NCBI RefSeq assembly: GCF_949987515.2
Contig: NC_082697.1
Location: 26,667,730 to 26,731,729 of the forward strand
Origin: Delphinus delphis
Taxonomy: Eukaryota; Chordata; Mammalia; Artiodactyla; Delphinidae
Reading direction: 5' to 3'
DNA length: 64,000 nucleotides
In this document: positions 10,901 through 20,561 of the stretch, in pieces
Layout: each line of letters starts with the position of its first letter
How positions within the stretch are numbered: position 1 is the first letter of the stretch
Notes under the pieces: model-generated
What the model was told of the DNA's origin: nothing
The model's database searches: none
The model's input: only the letters and a program-made list of their open reading frames with translations
Made by a program: the position numbers and the translations under genes

Positions 10901-13900
10901 GGATTGGTGGGTAAGAACCCCTTGGGGGTGTGATTAAAAATGCAGATTCCAGAACCCCACTTTTATAGGTTCTATTTCATTAGGTCTGGGGTGAGACTTG
11001 AGAATCTGATTTCTAATACTCTTCAGGTGACCCTGATGGTCAGCGAGGCTGACCAGCGATGACCAGCGAGAACCAAAGACTCTCCCAGTTCTGTCAGATT
11101 TTGCCTCTCGGACATCAACATGGACCCTCTCTGCATGGACCCTCTTTGGGAGCTGCCTTCACAGACACTGGCCAGGGAAACTGTAGGGAAATCAAGGGCC
11201 AGAGAAGAGAACACTTTCTCAAGGCCACCCAGCCAGCTGGGCACAGAATTCCAATTCCTGCCTTCTAGTCTGTCTCCCAAATGGGACTCCCAGTCTGATC
11301 ACTCTTGTTAATTCACTGGACTCTGTCCCATAGGATTCTCAACTGCATCCAAAAAGTAGACCCTCCTTCACCAGTCTGTGAGCTCCGTGAGGCCAGGAGG
11401 CATGTCTGCCTTAGTCACTGATGGGTCTTCAGTGTCCTGGCCCATTATAAATATCCAGCCAGTGTTTCTTTCTTCTTCCTTCCTTTCTTTTTTTAAAAAT
11501 AAAGCTTGGGTGTGAGCTGGCCACTGGATCCCCAAGGCCTTCCGCTGGCCCTAGGACGTGGGACCCTCCAGGCTGCTGCCCTCAGGCTGGCCCTGAGGCT
11601 GGCTGTGTGTGATGGGCCTGCAGGGACCTGACGTCGGACCCCTGGGCAGACCTTGCATATCTGGGTTTGGTCATGGTGCCCTCCCTTCACCCTGGCTGAG
11701 GTGGGGACCAGCCAGCCAGTGTTTCTTTTTTTTCTTTTTGCGGTACACGGGCCTCTCACTGTTGGGGCCTCTCCCGTTGCGGAGCACAGGCTCCGGACGC
11801 GCAGGCTCAGCGGCCATGGCTCACGGGCCCAGCCGCTCCGCGGCATGTGGGATCTTTCCGGACCGGGGCACGAACCTGCGTCCCCTGCATCGGCAGGCGG
11901 ACTCTCAACCACTGCGCCACCAGGGAAGCCCCAGCCAGTGTTTCTTAATAAACAAGTGAGTGAAGGAGTGGAACCTCAGATGGAGGTTCAGAAGGTGATG
12001 CTCCCAGTGGGGATGGTCCTAGTGCATAAGAGTGTAAGCTTTGGGCTATTATAAATCTGGGTTTGAATCCCACTTGCTATCTGAGAACTTGGGACACATA
12101 ACCTCTCTGAGCTTTGATTTCCTCATTGGTAGGATGGGAATCAGAAATACACTCATTGTATAGTTTTTGTCTTGATCGAATGTCAAAATATATGTCTAGT
12201 GTTTAGCACAGGGGCTGACACTTAGGAAGAAGGTGCTCCATAAATGTCAGCTGCTCTTAGAGAACCATCATCATTATTATGATGCTCATTTGGACCTGGG
12301 TTTCCTTTTATGCTAGTTAAAAGGAATTGGTCTCATAGCTCCTTCATCCCTAAATTTGGGCCTATCTCTGGAGCTGTCAGCCATTCTTGTCAATCACCCA
12401 ACATTGCCCTCCTAAGCCCCACCCTGTGGGCAGGGCCTCCCTGAGTGTTAGGGGAGGGGCCTACCCCCTAGAGAGATGGGATCCCAGGTGATTTTTAGAT
12501 CCTTTTTGCTTAGTTGCATTGCTTCAAAGTTCTACAATGAGCATGTGTTACCTGTATAGCAAGAAAAAAGACTCAACAAGATAAACAAAGGTAAGAAAAC
12601 TCAAGCAAGATAAGAAAAGCATAATGGGGACATGTCCCTGCCCAATGCTCTCTTCCTGCTTTGGAATGGGCTAGGGAAGGACATCTTTGGTGTCCTCTTT
12701 TTACTAGCTACGAAGTCATGATCGATAAGAATTATCATTATTTACAATTCTTCACTCACGTTCAGCATTTTTGCATGCTCCAAACTGTGCTTATCTCTGT
12801 GAAACTGCATAAGAAGTTTAAAAAAACCAGCTGGTAAGGAAGGCAGGAATGATCCACCCATTTATTAGGTGAGAAAACTGAAGCTCAGAGCGGGTAAGTC
12901 AGGTGCACAAAGCCAACTGGTAAGACAAAGGAAGAGGGGGTTCAACCTCAGGCTAAATCTGGTGTTCCTTTTTCTGTACAATGTGGGTGGGTGGAATGGG
13001 ATAAGGGTGCTCATGAGGGGAAGATTTGCAGGGGGAGAAGCACATCCTGGGATGGCTGTGAGGAGAGGATGAATGGAGTGAGAAAGGGGGGTCAGGGTCA
13101 TGAGGTCCTCCTGGCTTTGGTTGGAAAGGCTGCTTAGGAGCTGCGGGTTTGGGGAGGTGCTGAGGATGGGCCCTGCCCTGTCCCTGCTCTGTAGTGTCCT
13201 AGAGGGTACAGGAGTCTGGTACTAGCCTCAGCATCCCTCCCCCCAGATCCTGCTTGTTGTACCATACCAGTTTCTCAGCCTCCCAGGTGTCCACGACCAG
13301 CAGTGTGGTATCCTCTCCGTCCACCGTGAGGGTCCTCTCGTACACATCTTCTGCAACTGAGGAAAGACACGGATTTCAGGGAGGAGATGCAGGTCTGGGG
13401 AGGATGCAGGCCTCCCTAACCCCTCTTTCCGCCCCCTCCACTTCTCCTTGAAGTGCTCACCATATTTGTTAGATGTCTGTCTCTCCTGATAGGCCAAGAA
13501 ACACCATGAGGAGCCCCTGTCCCACCAGCTGCCAGCACGGTACCTGGCACACAGTAGGTGCTGAGAAAGGTTTTGTTGGTTTGGTTGATTGAATGAGTGT
13601 GGGGCGGTGGGGTTAAATTTGGGCTGGGAGTTCTCCCTGGCTTAGTTTATGCTTCAGGCAGGTCCCGTTACCCTCTCTGGAACTCTGTCTCCCTATCTGT
13701 CATACATACCGGTGTACGTGTGTACATATGGGTTCACACTCTGAGCAGTCAGGGCTGGGGAAAGGGCGTGGTCAGAGTGTCCCCACCTCCTCTCTGCCTT
13801 TAACCTGCCCTCTCCCCCCGCTCACCCTGGGTCCTCTCTGCCAGTCCTGCAGGGACTCATCTTCATTTCCTCTGTCCGGTCCCTGATCCCCATCATTCTG

Positions 13901-14718
13901 GGACCCCAGGCCCTCTCAGCTCACTGCACCTCTTGGGAATAAAGGAACCCAGGGCCCAACTTAAGAGTCTGGGAGTCTCCATTTTGGGTAGGACCTTAGT
14001 TCGGCTGCAGGTCATGGTGGGCATGGATGGTTGTGGGGCAGGGTCTGAGAGTTGGGAGGAAGTTCACCATTTCTTTCTACTTGGGACTTGTGGAACTCAG
14101 AATCGCTTCCCTTATGACATGAAAATGCATCACACACCTGTGAGAAATTAGCACAATTCTCATTCACTATTCAAGGAATTTCCCTCCTGTGGATCTTAGT
14201 GCAGGCTGTGCCCTGCACAACTCCGGGGGGTGATCATCACTTCATAGTCTGTGTGAAAGATGCCCCTCAGAGTTGAGCAGTGCATGAGTTGTACACCTGT
14301 TCTTGGCAGCGTTATGCCCCAGATAACAGGGATTTCACTCCATCGACCGCATCCCTTCCCAGCCCACAGGGTCCCTACCTCCCAGCTGTTCATGGAGATC
14401 CCGCTCTTGTTTTCCTGCAAAGAGGTTGGCCAGGCTGGTCTTCCCTACGCCAGGATCTCCAAGCAGTACCACACGGTAGAGGGCCTCCCAGGAGCCTTCA
14501 GAGTCGCTGGATTCAGAGGACCAACCACTGGGGGCAGATGAAGGTTGCCGGGTGGGGGTGTTGAGGGAGGCTGATTGGCCCAGTCGGGGATGCTGGGACT
14601 GTGTAGAAGGTGCTGTGCCCAGGAGGCCAGGCTGGTGGCCCCGGGTGGACAGGGGCAGTGGAGTACTGGCTCGGCGGCGCAGGGGGGTCTTTGCCTCTTG
14701 CTGAGTATTTAGTGTCAT
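7710..14718 (-). CDS. REM1: REM1, RGK-family small GTPase (4 coding exons)
   Basis: Join on the minus strand: 14718-14379, 13350-13268, 9459-9258, 7981-7710. These are 340, 83, 202 and 272 nt, or 298 codons plus TGA, the length I recall for mammalian REM1. Seen: G1 loop GDPGVGKT at residues 87-94, DTWE at 134-137 where Ras proteins have DxxG, NKAD at 195-198, ETSA at 223-226, then a basic C-terminal tail ending SKSCHNLAVL with no CAAX box. The replaced G3 motif and unprenylated tail are RGK hallmarks. Family knowledge: RGK proteins bind CaV-beta subunits, calmodulin and 14-3-3, inhibit voltage-gated calcium channels and affect the cytoskeleton. All introns have GT-AG ends in compatible phases and no frame is broken. 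The start was chosen because its MTLNT opening matches the family and it has A at -3; the reading frame stays open further upstream, but without an ATG. Divergent to DEFB124, as on human 20q11.21. Confidence 0.96.
8225..8370 (+). repeat. hAT-Charlie-type MITE fragment
   Basis: CAACAGAATTGTCTGGGGGA, GTTAAAATGCAGGTTGCTGA and CAGATATTCTGATTCGGTAG match the widespread element of the form 'cacctgggagcttgttaaaa'. It lies in REM1 intron 3. Confidence 0.5.
9258..9459 (-). CDS. REM1: REM1 coding exon 3 (residues 142-208)
   Basis: A 202-nt exon between acceptor CCTACAG and donor GAAG|GTAAGC. It encodes the central G-domain strands and the NKAD guanine-specificity motif (195-198). It leaves in phase 1. 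Confidence 0.94.
10251..10368 (+). mobile_element. Short CHR-type SINE in REM1 intron 2
   Basis: GGACGTCCCTGGCAGTCCAG at the head, then an internal GGTTCGATCCCTGGTCAGGG (tRNA B-box region) and a short A tail. The flanks AGAGGCATATGCA and AGAGCCATATGCA form an imperfect target-site duplication. Confidence 0.85.
10720..10830 (+). repeat. MIR SINE fragment in REM1 intron 2
   Basis: ATGTGGGTTCTTATTCTGGG, CAGAGTCTGTTTTCTCATTT and GTAGAATGAGAGGGTGG. Confidence 0.45.
10900..11045 (+). repeat. hAT-Charlie-type MITE fragment
   Basis: ATTAAAAATGCAGATTCCAG and CATTAGGTCTGGGGTGAGAC. Same family as the copies at 8.2, 16.2 and 17.5 kb. Confidence 0.5.
11471..11711 (-). mobile_element. 241-bp retroposed segment of unknown source with 16-bp target-site duplication
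   Basis: The left end is T-rich (TTCTTCCTTCCTTTCTTTTT), i.e. an A-rich tail on the minus strand. The body is GC-rich and unlike any repeat I know. It is bracketed by CCAGCCAGTGTTTCTT at 11455-11470 and 11712-11727. It may be a truncated retrocopy of a transcript's 3' end. Confidence 0.6.
11728..11930 (-). mobile_element. CHR-1 SINE in REM1 intron 2
   Basis: Poly-T, then GCGGTACACGGGCCTCTCAC through ACCAGGGAAGCC, the reversed CHR-1 consensus. The duplication CCAGCCAGTGTTTCTT is at 11712-11727 and 11931-11946, a target already duplicated by the preceding insertion. Confidence 0.95.
12045..12260 (+). repeat. MIR SINE in REM1 intron 2
   Basis: GGGTTTGAATCCCACTTGCT, GAGCTTTGATTTCCTCATTG and AGGTGCTCCATAAATGTCAG span the MIR from core to tail. 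Confidence 0.65.
12850..12930 (-). repeat. MIR-class fragment in REM1 intron 2
   Basis: CATTTATTAGGTGAGAAAAC, CTGAAGCTCAGAGCGGG. 13360-14370 (REM1 intron 1) otherwise shows only a short L2-like tail near 13540-13600. Confidence 0.4.
13268..13350 (-). CDS. REM1: REM1 coding exon 2 (residues 114-141)
   Basis: An 83-nt exon between acceptor TTGCAG and donor CTG|GTATGG. It encodes the switch region from EDVYERT to DTWEAEKL, including the RGK-type DTWE motif. It enters in phase 1 and leaves in phase 0. Confidence 0.93.
14379..14718 (-). CDS. REM1: REM1 coding exon 1 (residues 1-113)
   Basis: This exon holds the start codon, the Ser/Thr/Pro-rich N-terminal extension (with RRRAS at 14-18, a possible phosphorylation or 14-3-3 site) and the P-loop. 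It ends in phase 1 at donor GAG|GTAGGG. A candidate acceptor for the exon lies just before 14881 on the minus strand, so it would carry about 160 nt of 5' leader. Confidence 0.93.
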
Positions 14719-15689
14719 CCTTGGGAAGGGGGGTTTCCTTCTTTCCTTCGGCAGGAAGGGGGAGTGGGTGGTGAGCCAGGTGCTTTGAGCCCCTTCTCCT
14801 ATGGAGTCCTGATGAGCTGCTGCGACGGCTTCCTCCAGAGCCGTCCTTCTAGTCCTTCTAGCAGTCCTTCCTTCCTTTGAGCTCAAATGGGAGGAGGAGG
14901 CGCCTCAGATCCTCCCTGTGGGGGCTTTCTGGCTTCAGGCCCAGAGAGAACCTGGGTCAGGCTGGGAGGGGTGAGTGCGTGTGAACACACACATGCATGC
15001 ACACCCAGAGGCCATTTCCTATGCCTTGAGGATAACCCACTCCCCCATGATACACAGATAGGCAGAGGGGCAGCAGCCAGATAGGATGTCCACACAAGCA
15101 CGCACACAGAGCTGCCCCAGCCATTCAGAACATGAGACCCACGTTCACGAAAGACACCCGAATTGCCCCCTTCTCTTCTTCCCCACAGGTCTCTTCCCCA
15201 CGGTTCGGTTCGGGGTTGGGAGGTACGGAGGAGGGTTGAGAGCCCCGGGGGGATTCACTTCCGCTGCCCGATCCCACGAGGGCTGAGGAAGAGGCAGGAC
15301 GGGCAGCTTGGTCCTGCTAAAGGCTAGGGGGTCTGGGGGTTCCCTCCAGCTGAAACCTGAGAGCCCCGGTGCCATGGGAACAGCGTGTCCGGCCCGCCCC
15401 CTCCGTGAAAAATTCAGAAGCGGCTGGCACTACGGCCTCCAGCTGCTGTGGGGGCGCGGGGGCTTCGAGGCAGCCGGACCCCAGATTTGGTGACAGGAAG
15501 GGGTCCCGGCGGTGAGGCGGGTGGAGAGGAGACCTACAGGGCCCAGGAGGGCATGCCATTCCCGGAGTCCGAGCTTCCCCGGCCCGGGGGTCCTGGGTGT
15601 GAGTCCCCAGATCCCGGGAGGGTTCCCTGTCTCAGGGAACAGCCCTCCGGGCCCGAGATCCGGGGGCCCTCACTCCGGGACGCGGGTTC

Positions 15690-16015
15690 GAGGCCCCCCT
15701 CTTCCCTGCCTGTGCCGCAGAACCCCCCGCCCCCCCCCCGTCGCCCCATACGGGCGCCTGGCGAACTCCGCACCAACTTGACTAAGTTGGTGGCGGGCTG
15801 CGCGGGCCTTTACCTCGGTGTGGGGAGGGGTCCAGGGTCCCCGGCCGCCACAGCTGCCGGGTGCACCAGGCTGTACCACTGCCTCGCAGCATTGCCCCTC
15901 AGGCCGGTCCCGCCCCAACGCCCGGGCCGGGGGAGGAGCCGCGACCCCGCCCCGTCCAGCCCCGCCCCATTAGGGCAGCCCCGGGGTCTCCGCCCCAAGG
16001 CCTTGGCCGCTGAAT
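15690..16015 (-). promoter_or_regulatory. REM1: GC-rich promoter region and likely noncoding first exon of REM1
   Basis: This stretch is dense in CpG and CCCCGCCC-type GC boxes (about 15720-15740 and 15905-15970), unlike most of the window. On the minus strand a good donor, CCGAG|GTAAAG, has its last exon base at 15814. That would end an untranslated first exon spliced to the coding exon near 14.88 kb. The transcription start itself is not visible. Confidence 0.55.
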
Positions 16016-16194
16016 GACTTTTTGCAGAGCTCAGCTGATCCGCCACTTCAAGTACTTAGCCAGGGGTTGGGGGCGAGAGAGGGGAAGGATACGGGTTCTG
16101 AATTCCTGAGCCTGGATCCCCTCTGCATCTGCATCTATCCACTGCAGCAATGGGGCACACCAACTTTAGCCTTCACGAAAACCGCTTGAGGAAC

Positions 16195-16345
16195 TTGTTA
16201 ACTCTTCAGATTCCAGGTCCCACCCTGCAAGAGAGGCAGATTCAGCAGTCCTGGCAGAGAGGGTGGGGAATCTGCATTTTAAACAAGTGTCTAAGTGAGC
16301 CTGACCCAGAGTTCATAGACCCCACTTTGAGAAACTCTGCTTCGG
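16195..16345 (+). repeat. hAT-Charlie-type MITE fragment
   Basis: ACTTGTTAACTCTTCAGATT, GGAATCTGCATTTTAAACAA and CCCCACTTTGAGAAACTCTG. Upstream of REM1. Confidence 0.5.
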
Positions 16346-17119
16346 ATTGAGAATTAATTTTGGGAAGTGGCTTGAGGGGCGGAGGGAGCCCAGGAAGTCT
16401 GCACTGACGGGTTCTGAATGTCTTGTTTTGGCAGCGGTCATTCATTCTTTCAGCAGATTCTAGGGTAAGCGCCCCTTATGCAGCTAGGGCTGTCCTGTGC
16501 CTGGAAGAATGGCTGTCCCCTACTTGATGAATATCTACTGGACTCCTGTGCTGTGCCTGGCATGGTTGAGCACTTTGCCTGGATTATTAGCTCATTTAAT
16601 CCTGATACCACACTAAGAGGATGAGCAAACTGCGGCTTACCTGGGCTTGGCACTCAGGTCTCTGCCTATTGTCCCTTTCTATCACGGTCTGTGCTTCCCC
16701 TGCCACCGCCCCCTCTCCCCCCACCCCCCGCCCCCTCAAGTCTTCCTAGGCCTGTAGGAGGAGAAAAGAGACACTGTGAACTTGGTACAGAAGAGAAGTT
16801 GGCTGTAGGGAACTTGTGATTTTGGCCATCCATGGGTCTTTGAGCAAGGTGCTTCCTTTTAGGTCATGATGGACCGGGGCAGGCATGTATGTGGGCCCCA
16901 CGGCGACCAGCCTGTACCTGTGGGTGGAGCTCATTGTCATGGCTGAGGGGGTCCAAGTGTCCAGCTCAGAGCAACTCCCACAGCAGCCTGGTGGACTAGC
17001 TCAGCCCCTGCAGGTCTTTGGGCAGATGCTAAACGCCCTCACGCCTGGTTTCCTTCTGTGGCTTGGCCCTCTAAGCTTTCCTTTGCCACCTACAAGATGG
17101 GCTGTGAGCGGTGCAGCAC

Positions 17120-17205
17120 TGTCTGGGAGTGAGACAACTCAATTGCTGTATGGCCTTAGGCAAGTCACCTCCCTTCTTTGGGTTTCAGTTTCTCTATTCA
17201 AAACT
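17120..17205 (+). repeat. MIR SINE fragment
   Basis: GTATGGCCTTAGGCAAGTCA and TTGGGTTTCAGTTTCTCTAT. An L2-like stretch follows at about 17280-17450 (CACATTCTGTTCCTTCTGCC). Confidence 0.5.
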
Positions 17206-17489
17206 GAAATCTGAACAGTTGACATCCTTGCTACAAAACTTACAGTTGTCTACAATACAAAAGCCTGAACTTGGCATTCAAGACCCATTGTGCTCTGGCT
17301 CTGGTCCTCTACAAGGTCATTTCCAATCTCTTCCAACAAACTCCTTGCTCTAGCCAATACCCTACTCTTTCAGGCACATTCTGTTCCTTCTGCCTGAATA
17401 CCCTCCCCGCTACTCATCTTCCAAGATGCAACTCAGATGCCTGTGTACCAGACACTGTTCTAAGCTCTGTACCCATATTATCTCAGTGG

Positions 17490-17670
17490 CCTCAAACTTT
17501 AGTGGTGCGTTAGAATCACCTGGAGGGCTTGTTAAACCATAGCTTGCTGGGATCCACCCCCAGAACTTTTGATTCAGTGGGTTTGGATTGAGCTTGAGAA
17601 TTTGCATTTCTAACAAGCCCCAGGTATTGCTGCTGCTTGCTAGTCTGGGTACCACACTTTGAGAACCATT
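17490..17670 (+). repeat. hAT-Charlie-type MITE
   Basis: GTGGTGCGTTAGAATCACCT, GAGGGCTTGTTAAACCATAG and CCACACTTTGAGAACCATTG. The most complete copy in the window. Confidence 0.6.
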
Positions 17671-17767
17671 GTATTATTTCCTTTAATCCTCTAAATGAGC
17701 TAGGTATCCATTACTTTCTGTGAGGTTTGCATTATTACTCTTCGCATTTTCTGAGTAAGCCTAAATA

Positions 17768-17997
17768 CAGTTGGCCCTTGAACAACACAGGTTTGAAGTG
17801 CGCAGGTCCAGTTAAGTATTTTTTTCAGCAGTAAATACTGCAGTACTGCATGATCTGAGGTTGGTTGAATCTGCAGATGCAGGACCTCGGATATGAAGAA
17901 CTGCAGATCCAGAGGGCCAACTATAAGTTATAGGTGGATTGTTGACTGCCGTTGAGGGTTGGCGCCCCTAACCCCTGTGTTGTTCAAGGGTCAACTG
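17768..17997. mobile_element. Tigger-type (TcMar) MITE with terminal inverted repeats
   Basis: The left end CAGTTGGCCCTTGAACAACA and the reverse complement of the right end CAGTTGACCCTTGAACAACA differ at one position. The inverted repeats extend to 24 bp. A TA dinucleotide flanks both sides, as expected for mariner-class insertion. Confidence 0.85.
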
Positions 17998-18527
17998 TAC
18001 ATGCTTGTTTGAATGCGTCAGTGAGTCCTGGTTCCGTGTCTTCGGCATGGGAAGGGAACCTCCATGTATTTAGTCTTGCAAGGGAGGCTTGTCATCATTT
18101 CCTAGGTGACAACCTGGAGCTCAGAGAGGCTAAGTGACTTGTCCAAGGTATCATAGTGATTAGAGGGAGATGCTGGCATTGAACCAGGTCTCTCTGAAAC
18201 CAAGCCTTTCCCCACCCTCTCAGGGGGGGAAGAGGTACAGTTTCTGACCCCAAGCATTGCTTCAGGACATTCTGTCCCCAGCTTCAGGGCTCAGCAACCT
18301 CCAGACGGTATGGCTGATCAGTTCCCCACGTAGCTGGCTGAGATCCACTCTATCCTTAGGGCCACAGGGCCTCAGGCTCCCACTTAGGTCTCCTGCTGCC
18401 CACACTCCTGCCTTGATCTGCAGCCCAATAAAGGCTGGGCCATAGGCAGCAAGACTCGGTGTGCTTGGTTCCTCCTCTCTTGTGTTCTCCCCAGTGGCCC
18501 CCTGCCCCGCTCTAGAGCCCTGTGGCC

Positions 18528-18585
18528 ATGACACAGCTGCTTCTGCTTTTTGTGGCTTTCCTGGTCCTGGTTCATGTGCCACCAG
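18528..18585 (+). CDS. DEFB124: DEFB124 exon 1 (signal peptide)
   Basis: A 58-nt coding part from ATG to a GT donor. It encodes 19 residues, nearly all hydrophobic, plus the first base of Gly20. DEFB123 exon 1 has exactly the same length and phase. Confidence 0.92.
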
Positions 18586-20525
18586 GTAACATCACCTGTG
18601 TATGTGTGTGTGTGTGTGTGTGCGTGTGTGTGCGTGTGTATATGTGTATGTGTAGAAATGAAGGATAGGTTCTCAGCTTCTGGGGGACAGAGGAGGCCTA
18701 GACCAGCGTTTAAGTTCTGGCCTCACCACTGACTTGCTGGGCAGCTTAGAGTGAGTTGCTGAATCAGCCCATACCTCTGGTTCCTCATTTTTAAAATGGG
18801 ATTCACTCAACAAATATTCATTATAAAGACATTTACTGTGTTCCAGGCACTATTACAATGTCTGGGGATCAAGCAGTGAAAGCAAACAAGGTTCTTGCTT
18901 TCATGGAGCTGATATTTTAGTCAGTAGAGACAGAAAATAACCAAATAAACATATAATATGTTAGAGATAAGTATTGGTACTACAAAGAATAAAAGCAAGA
19001 CAAGACGCTAGTGTGTCAGGTGCATGTGGGGAGTGATGGAAGAGCTGATGGGGATGGTTGAAAAAGACCTCTGATACTTTTTTTTTTTTTTTTTTGCGGT
19101 ATGCGGGCCTCTCACTGTTGTGGCCTCTCCCGCTGCGGAGCACAGGCTCCGGACGCGCAGGCTCAGCGGCCATGGCTCACGGGCCCAGCCACTCCGCGGC
19201 ATGTGGGATCCTCCCGGACCGGGGCACGAACCCGTGTCCCCTGCATCGGCAGGCGGACTCCCAACCACTGCGCCACCAGGGAAGCTCCTTGGGATCTCTT
19301 TTAATCCAGGGTGAGGCAGGGAAGCTTTTTCCCTCCATCTCCTACTCAGTCCCAGTTCTTCCGAGTTGCTGGGTCATATATCTAGAAATATCACTGTGAC
19401 AGGCCTAAGTGGTCCTCCTCTCTCCTCACTTCCCACACCTGCCCTAATTGCATCACAGCACCCTGATCACTTATTTCAGGGCACTTACCGCAACTCTACT
19501 TACTGTATTTATTTGCTTGGGTTTTAACCCCCTTCTCTGTCAGGTGGAAGCTCCTTGAGGGCATGGACCATGGCCACCTTGTTCACTGTGATACTCCCAG
19601 TGCCCCATGTTTGCTGAATTAATAAATGAAGGAGGTGCCCCACACCATGCTGTGACCAAAGACCCTTGGAGGGGATATTGACCCAAAGCCTCACCTTTTT
19701 CATGGCCCATGGTTGGAAATTTCTTCACTAAATCGTAACATTAAACAGGTCCCTATGTGTGCAATGCAGTTTGAATAGTGGTTACAAGTCTGGGCTCTGG
19801 AGCCAGATGGGCTGGATTTGAAGGCTGGCTCTGCTCCTTTAATGGCTGTGTGACCTTGGGCAAATTTGTTAATCTTTCCGTGCCTTGGTTTCCTTAACCC
19901 ATATACTGGGATTATAATAAGACAAACTATAATCGAATACTGTTTTTATGAAAAGTGCTTAGAGTGTACTTGGGGTGTGGGTTAAGCTGAATGAGAAATT
20001 CATCTCTGATTTGTAACCAGTGGTTTAAATTATGATGTGTGGGTTAACCTCGACTGAGATCTGTGGTCTAAATTATAACTGATTGTATTATTTATGGGTA
20101 GTGGTCTAGCCTGTTACCTCTAGTCTAACCCTTGACCTGTGGTCATAGCTCTTGTTTTGTGGCCTAACTTATGACCTGAGGGCTGCTCTACGATCAGAGT
20201 CTATCTAACAAATGACTACAGAGCTAATTGGTAGCTTGTAGTCTAACTTGTGGTCAGTGGTCTAATCTGTGACCTTGATCTCTTGTTAAATCTGTGACCA
20301 GTGATATAACCTGCAACCCCTGGATGGCTCTGTGACCCGGAGTCTTCCCCGGGAGACTGTGAGAAGTGAGGGAGAAGTGAGTTCAAATGGTGCTGGAAGG
20401 GCCACGGGGCCTGCCGGCCTTACTGCACGAAGTACGAAACCTACATGCACCTGTGCCCGGATGCCTCCCTGTGCTGTCTCCCCTATGGACTTATGCCTCT
20501 GGCCTCCAAGCCTGAAAATGTTTAG
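18528..20525 (+). CDS. DEFB124: Beta-defensin 124 (2 exons)
   Basis: Join 18528-18585 and 20371-20525, 70 codons plus TAG. Exon 1 encodes a hydrophobic signal peptide (MTQLLLLFVAFLVLVHVPP) ending in phase 1 at CCAG|GTAACA. Exon 2 encodes the mature domain with cysteines at 27, 34, 38, 48, 54 and 55 (C-x6-C-x3-C-x9-C-x5-CC), the beta-defensin pattern of three disulfides. The core around ETYMHLCPDASLCC identifies the DEFB124 orthologue. Family role: secreted cationic antimicrobial or immune-signalling peptide, often epididymal. No disabling change is seen. Odd: the exon 2 acceptor follows purine-rich sequence, but 20371 is the only nearby AG that keeps the frame open. Next to REM1 and opposite in strand, as in human. 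The C-terminus after the last cysteine ends in KPENV. Confidence 0.92.
18596..18653 (+). repeat. (TG)n microsatellite at the start of the DEFB124 intron
   Basis: An almost pure TG run with CG and TA interruptions, beginning 10 nt into the intron. Confidence 0.9.
18780..18960 (+). repeat. Ancient dispersed repeat in the DEFB124 intron
   Basis: CTCAACAAATATTCATTATA, TGTTCCAGGCACTATTACAA and CTTTCATGGAGCTGATATTT. Relatives lie near 5.1 and 31.6 kb. Confidence 0.45.
19078..19287 (-). mobile_element. CHR-1 SINE in the DEFB124 intron
   Basis: Poly-T 19078-19095, then GCGGTATGCGGGCCTCTCAC through ACCAGGGAAGCTC. No clear target-site duplication. Confidence 0.93.
19400..19640 (+). repeat. L2 3'-end fragment in the DEFB124 intron
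   Basis: TGGAAGCTCCTTGAGGGCAT, CCAGTGCCCCATGTTTGCTG and AATTAATAAATGAAGG. Confidence 0.55.
19770..19990 (+). repeat. MIR SINE in the DEFB124 intron
   Basis: TCTGGGCTCTGGAGCCAGAT, GGCTGTGTGACCTTGGGCAA and the AAAAGTGCTTAGAGTGTACT region follow the MIR consensus closely. Confidence 0.7.
20020..20340 (+). repeat. Degenerate 19-bp tandem array before DEFB124 exon 2
   Basis: About 16 units close to GTGGTCTAACCTGTGACCT. Unit starts include 20020, 20039, 20101, 20120, 20139, 20159, 20178, 20238, 20257, 20277 and 20301. Spacings are mostly 19-20 or about 38. It ends about 30 nt before the exon 2 acceptor. Confidence 0.75.
20371..20525 (+). CDS. DEFB124: DEFB124 exon 2 (defensin domain)
   Basis: It encodes residues 20-70 with all six cysteines, then TAG at 20523-20525. 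The acceptor is GTGAG|GGAGAAG. Other nearby AGs give a shifted frame or an immediate stop. Confidence 0.9.
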
Positions 20526-20555
20526 CTGGTTCTGGGGCTGACATCCTTGCTCTCC

Positions 20556-20561
20556 AGTAAA
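20556..20561 (+). terminator. DEFB124: Possible DEFB124 polyadenylation signal (AGTAAA)
   Basis: A variant hexamer 31 nt past the stop. No canonical AATAAA was seen close by. Confidence 0.35.

Noticed and set aside
11653..12054. Open frames of 110-140 codons over the SINE near 11.8 kb, with near-copies at about ten other sites
   Set aside because: The repeated peptide (with [19 protein letters not shown] text) is the translated CHR-1 SINE, which lacks stops in several frames. It is not a gene family.
14335..14886. Longer N-terminus for REM1 starting at 14886
   Set aside because: The upstream start codon is TTG, not ATG; the family start MTLNT is at 14718 in a good context.
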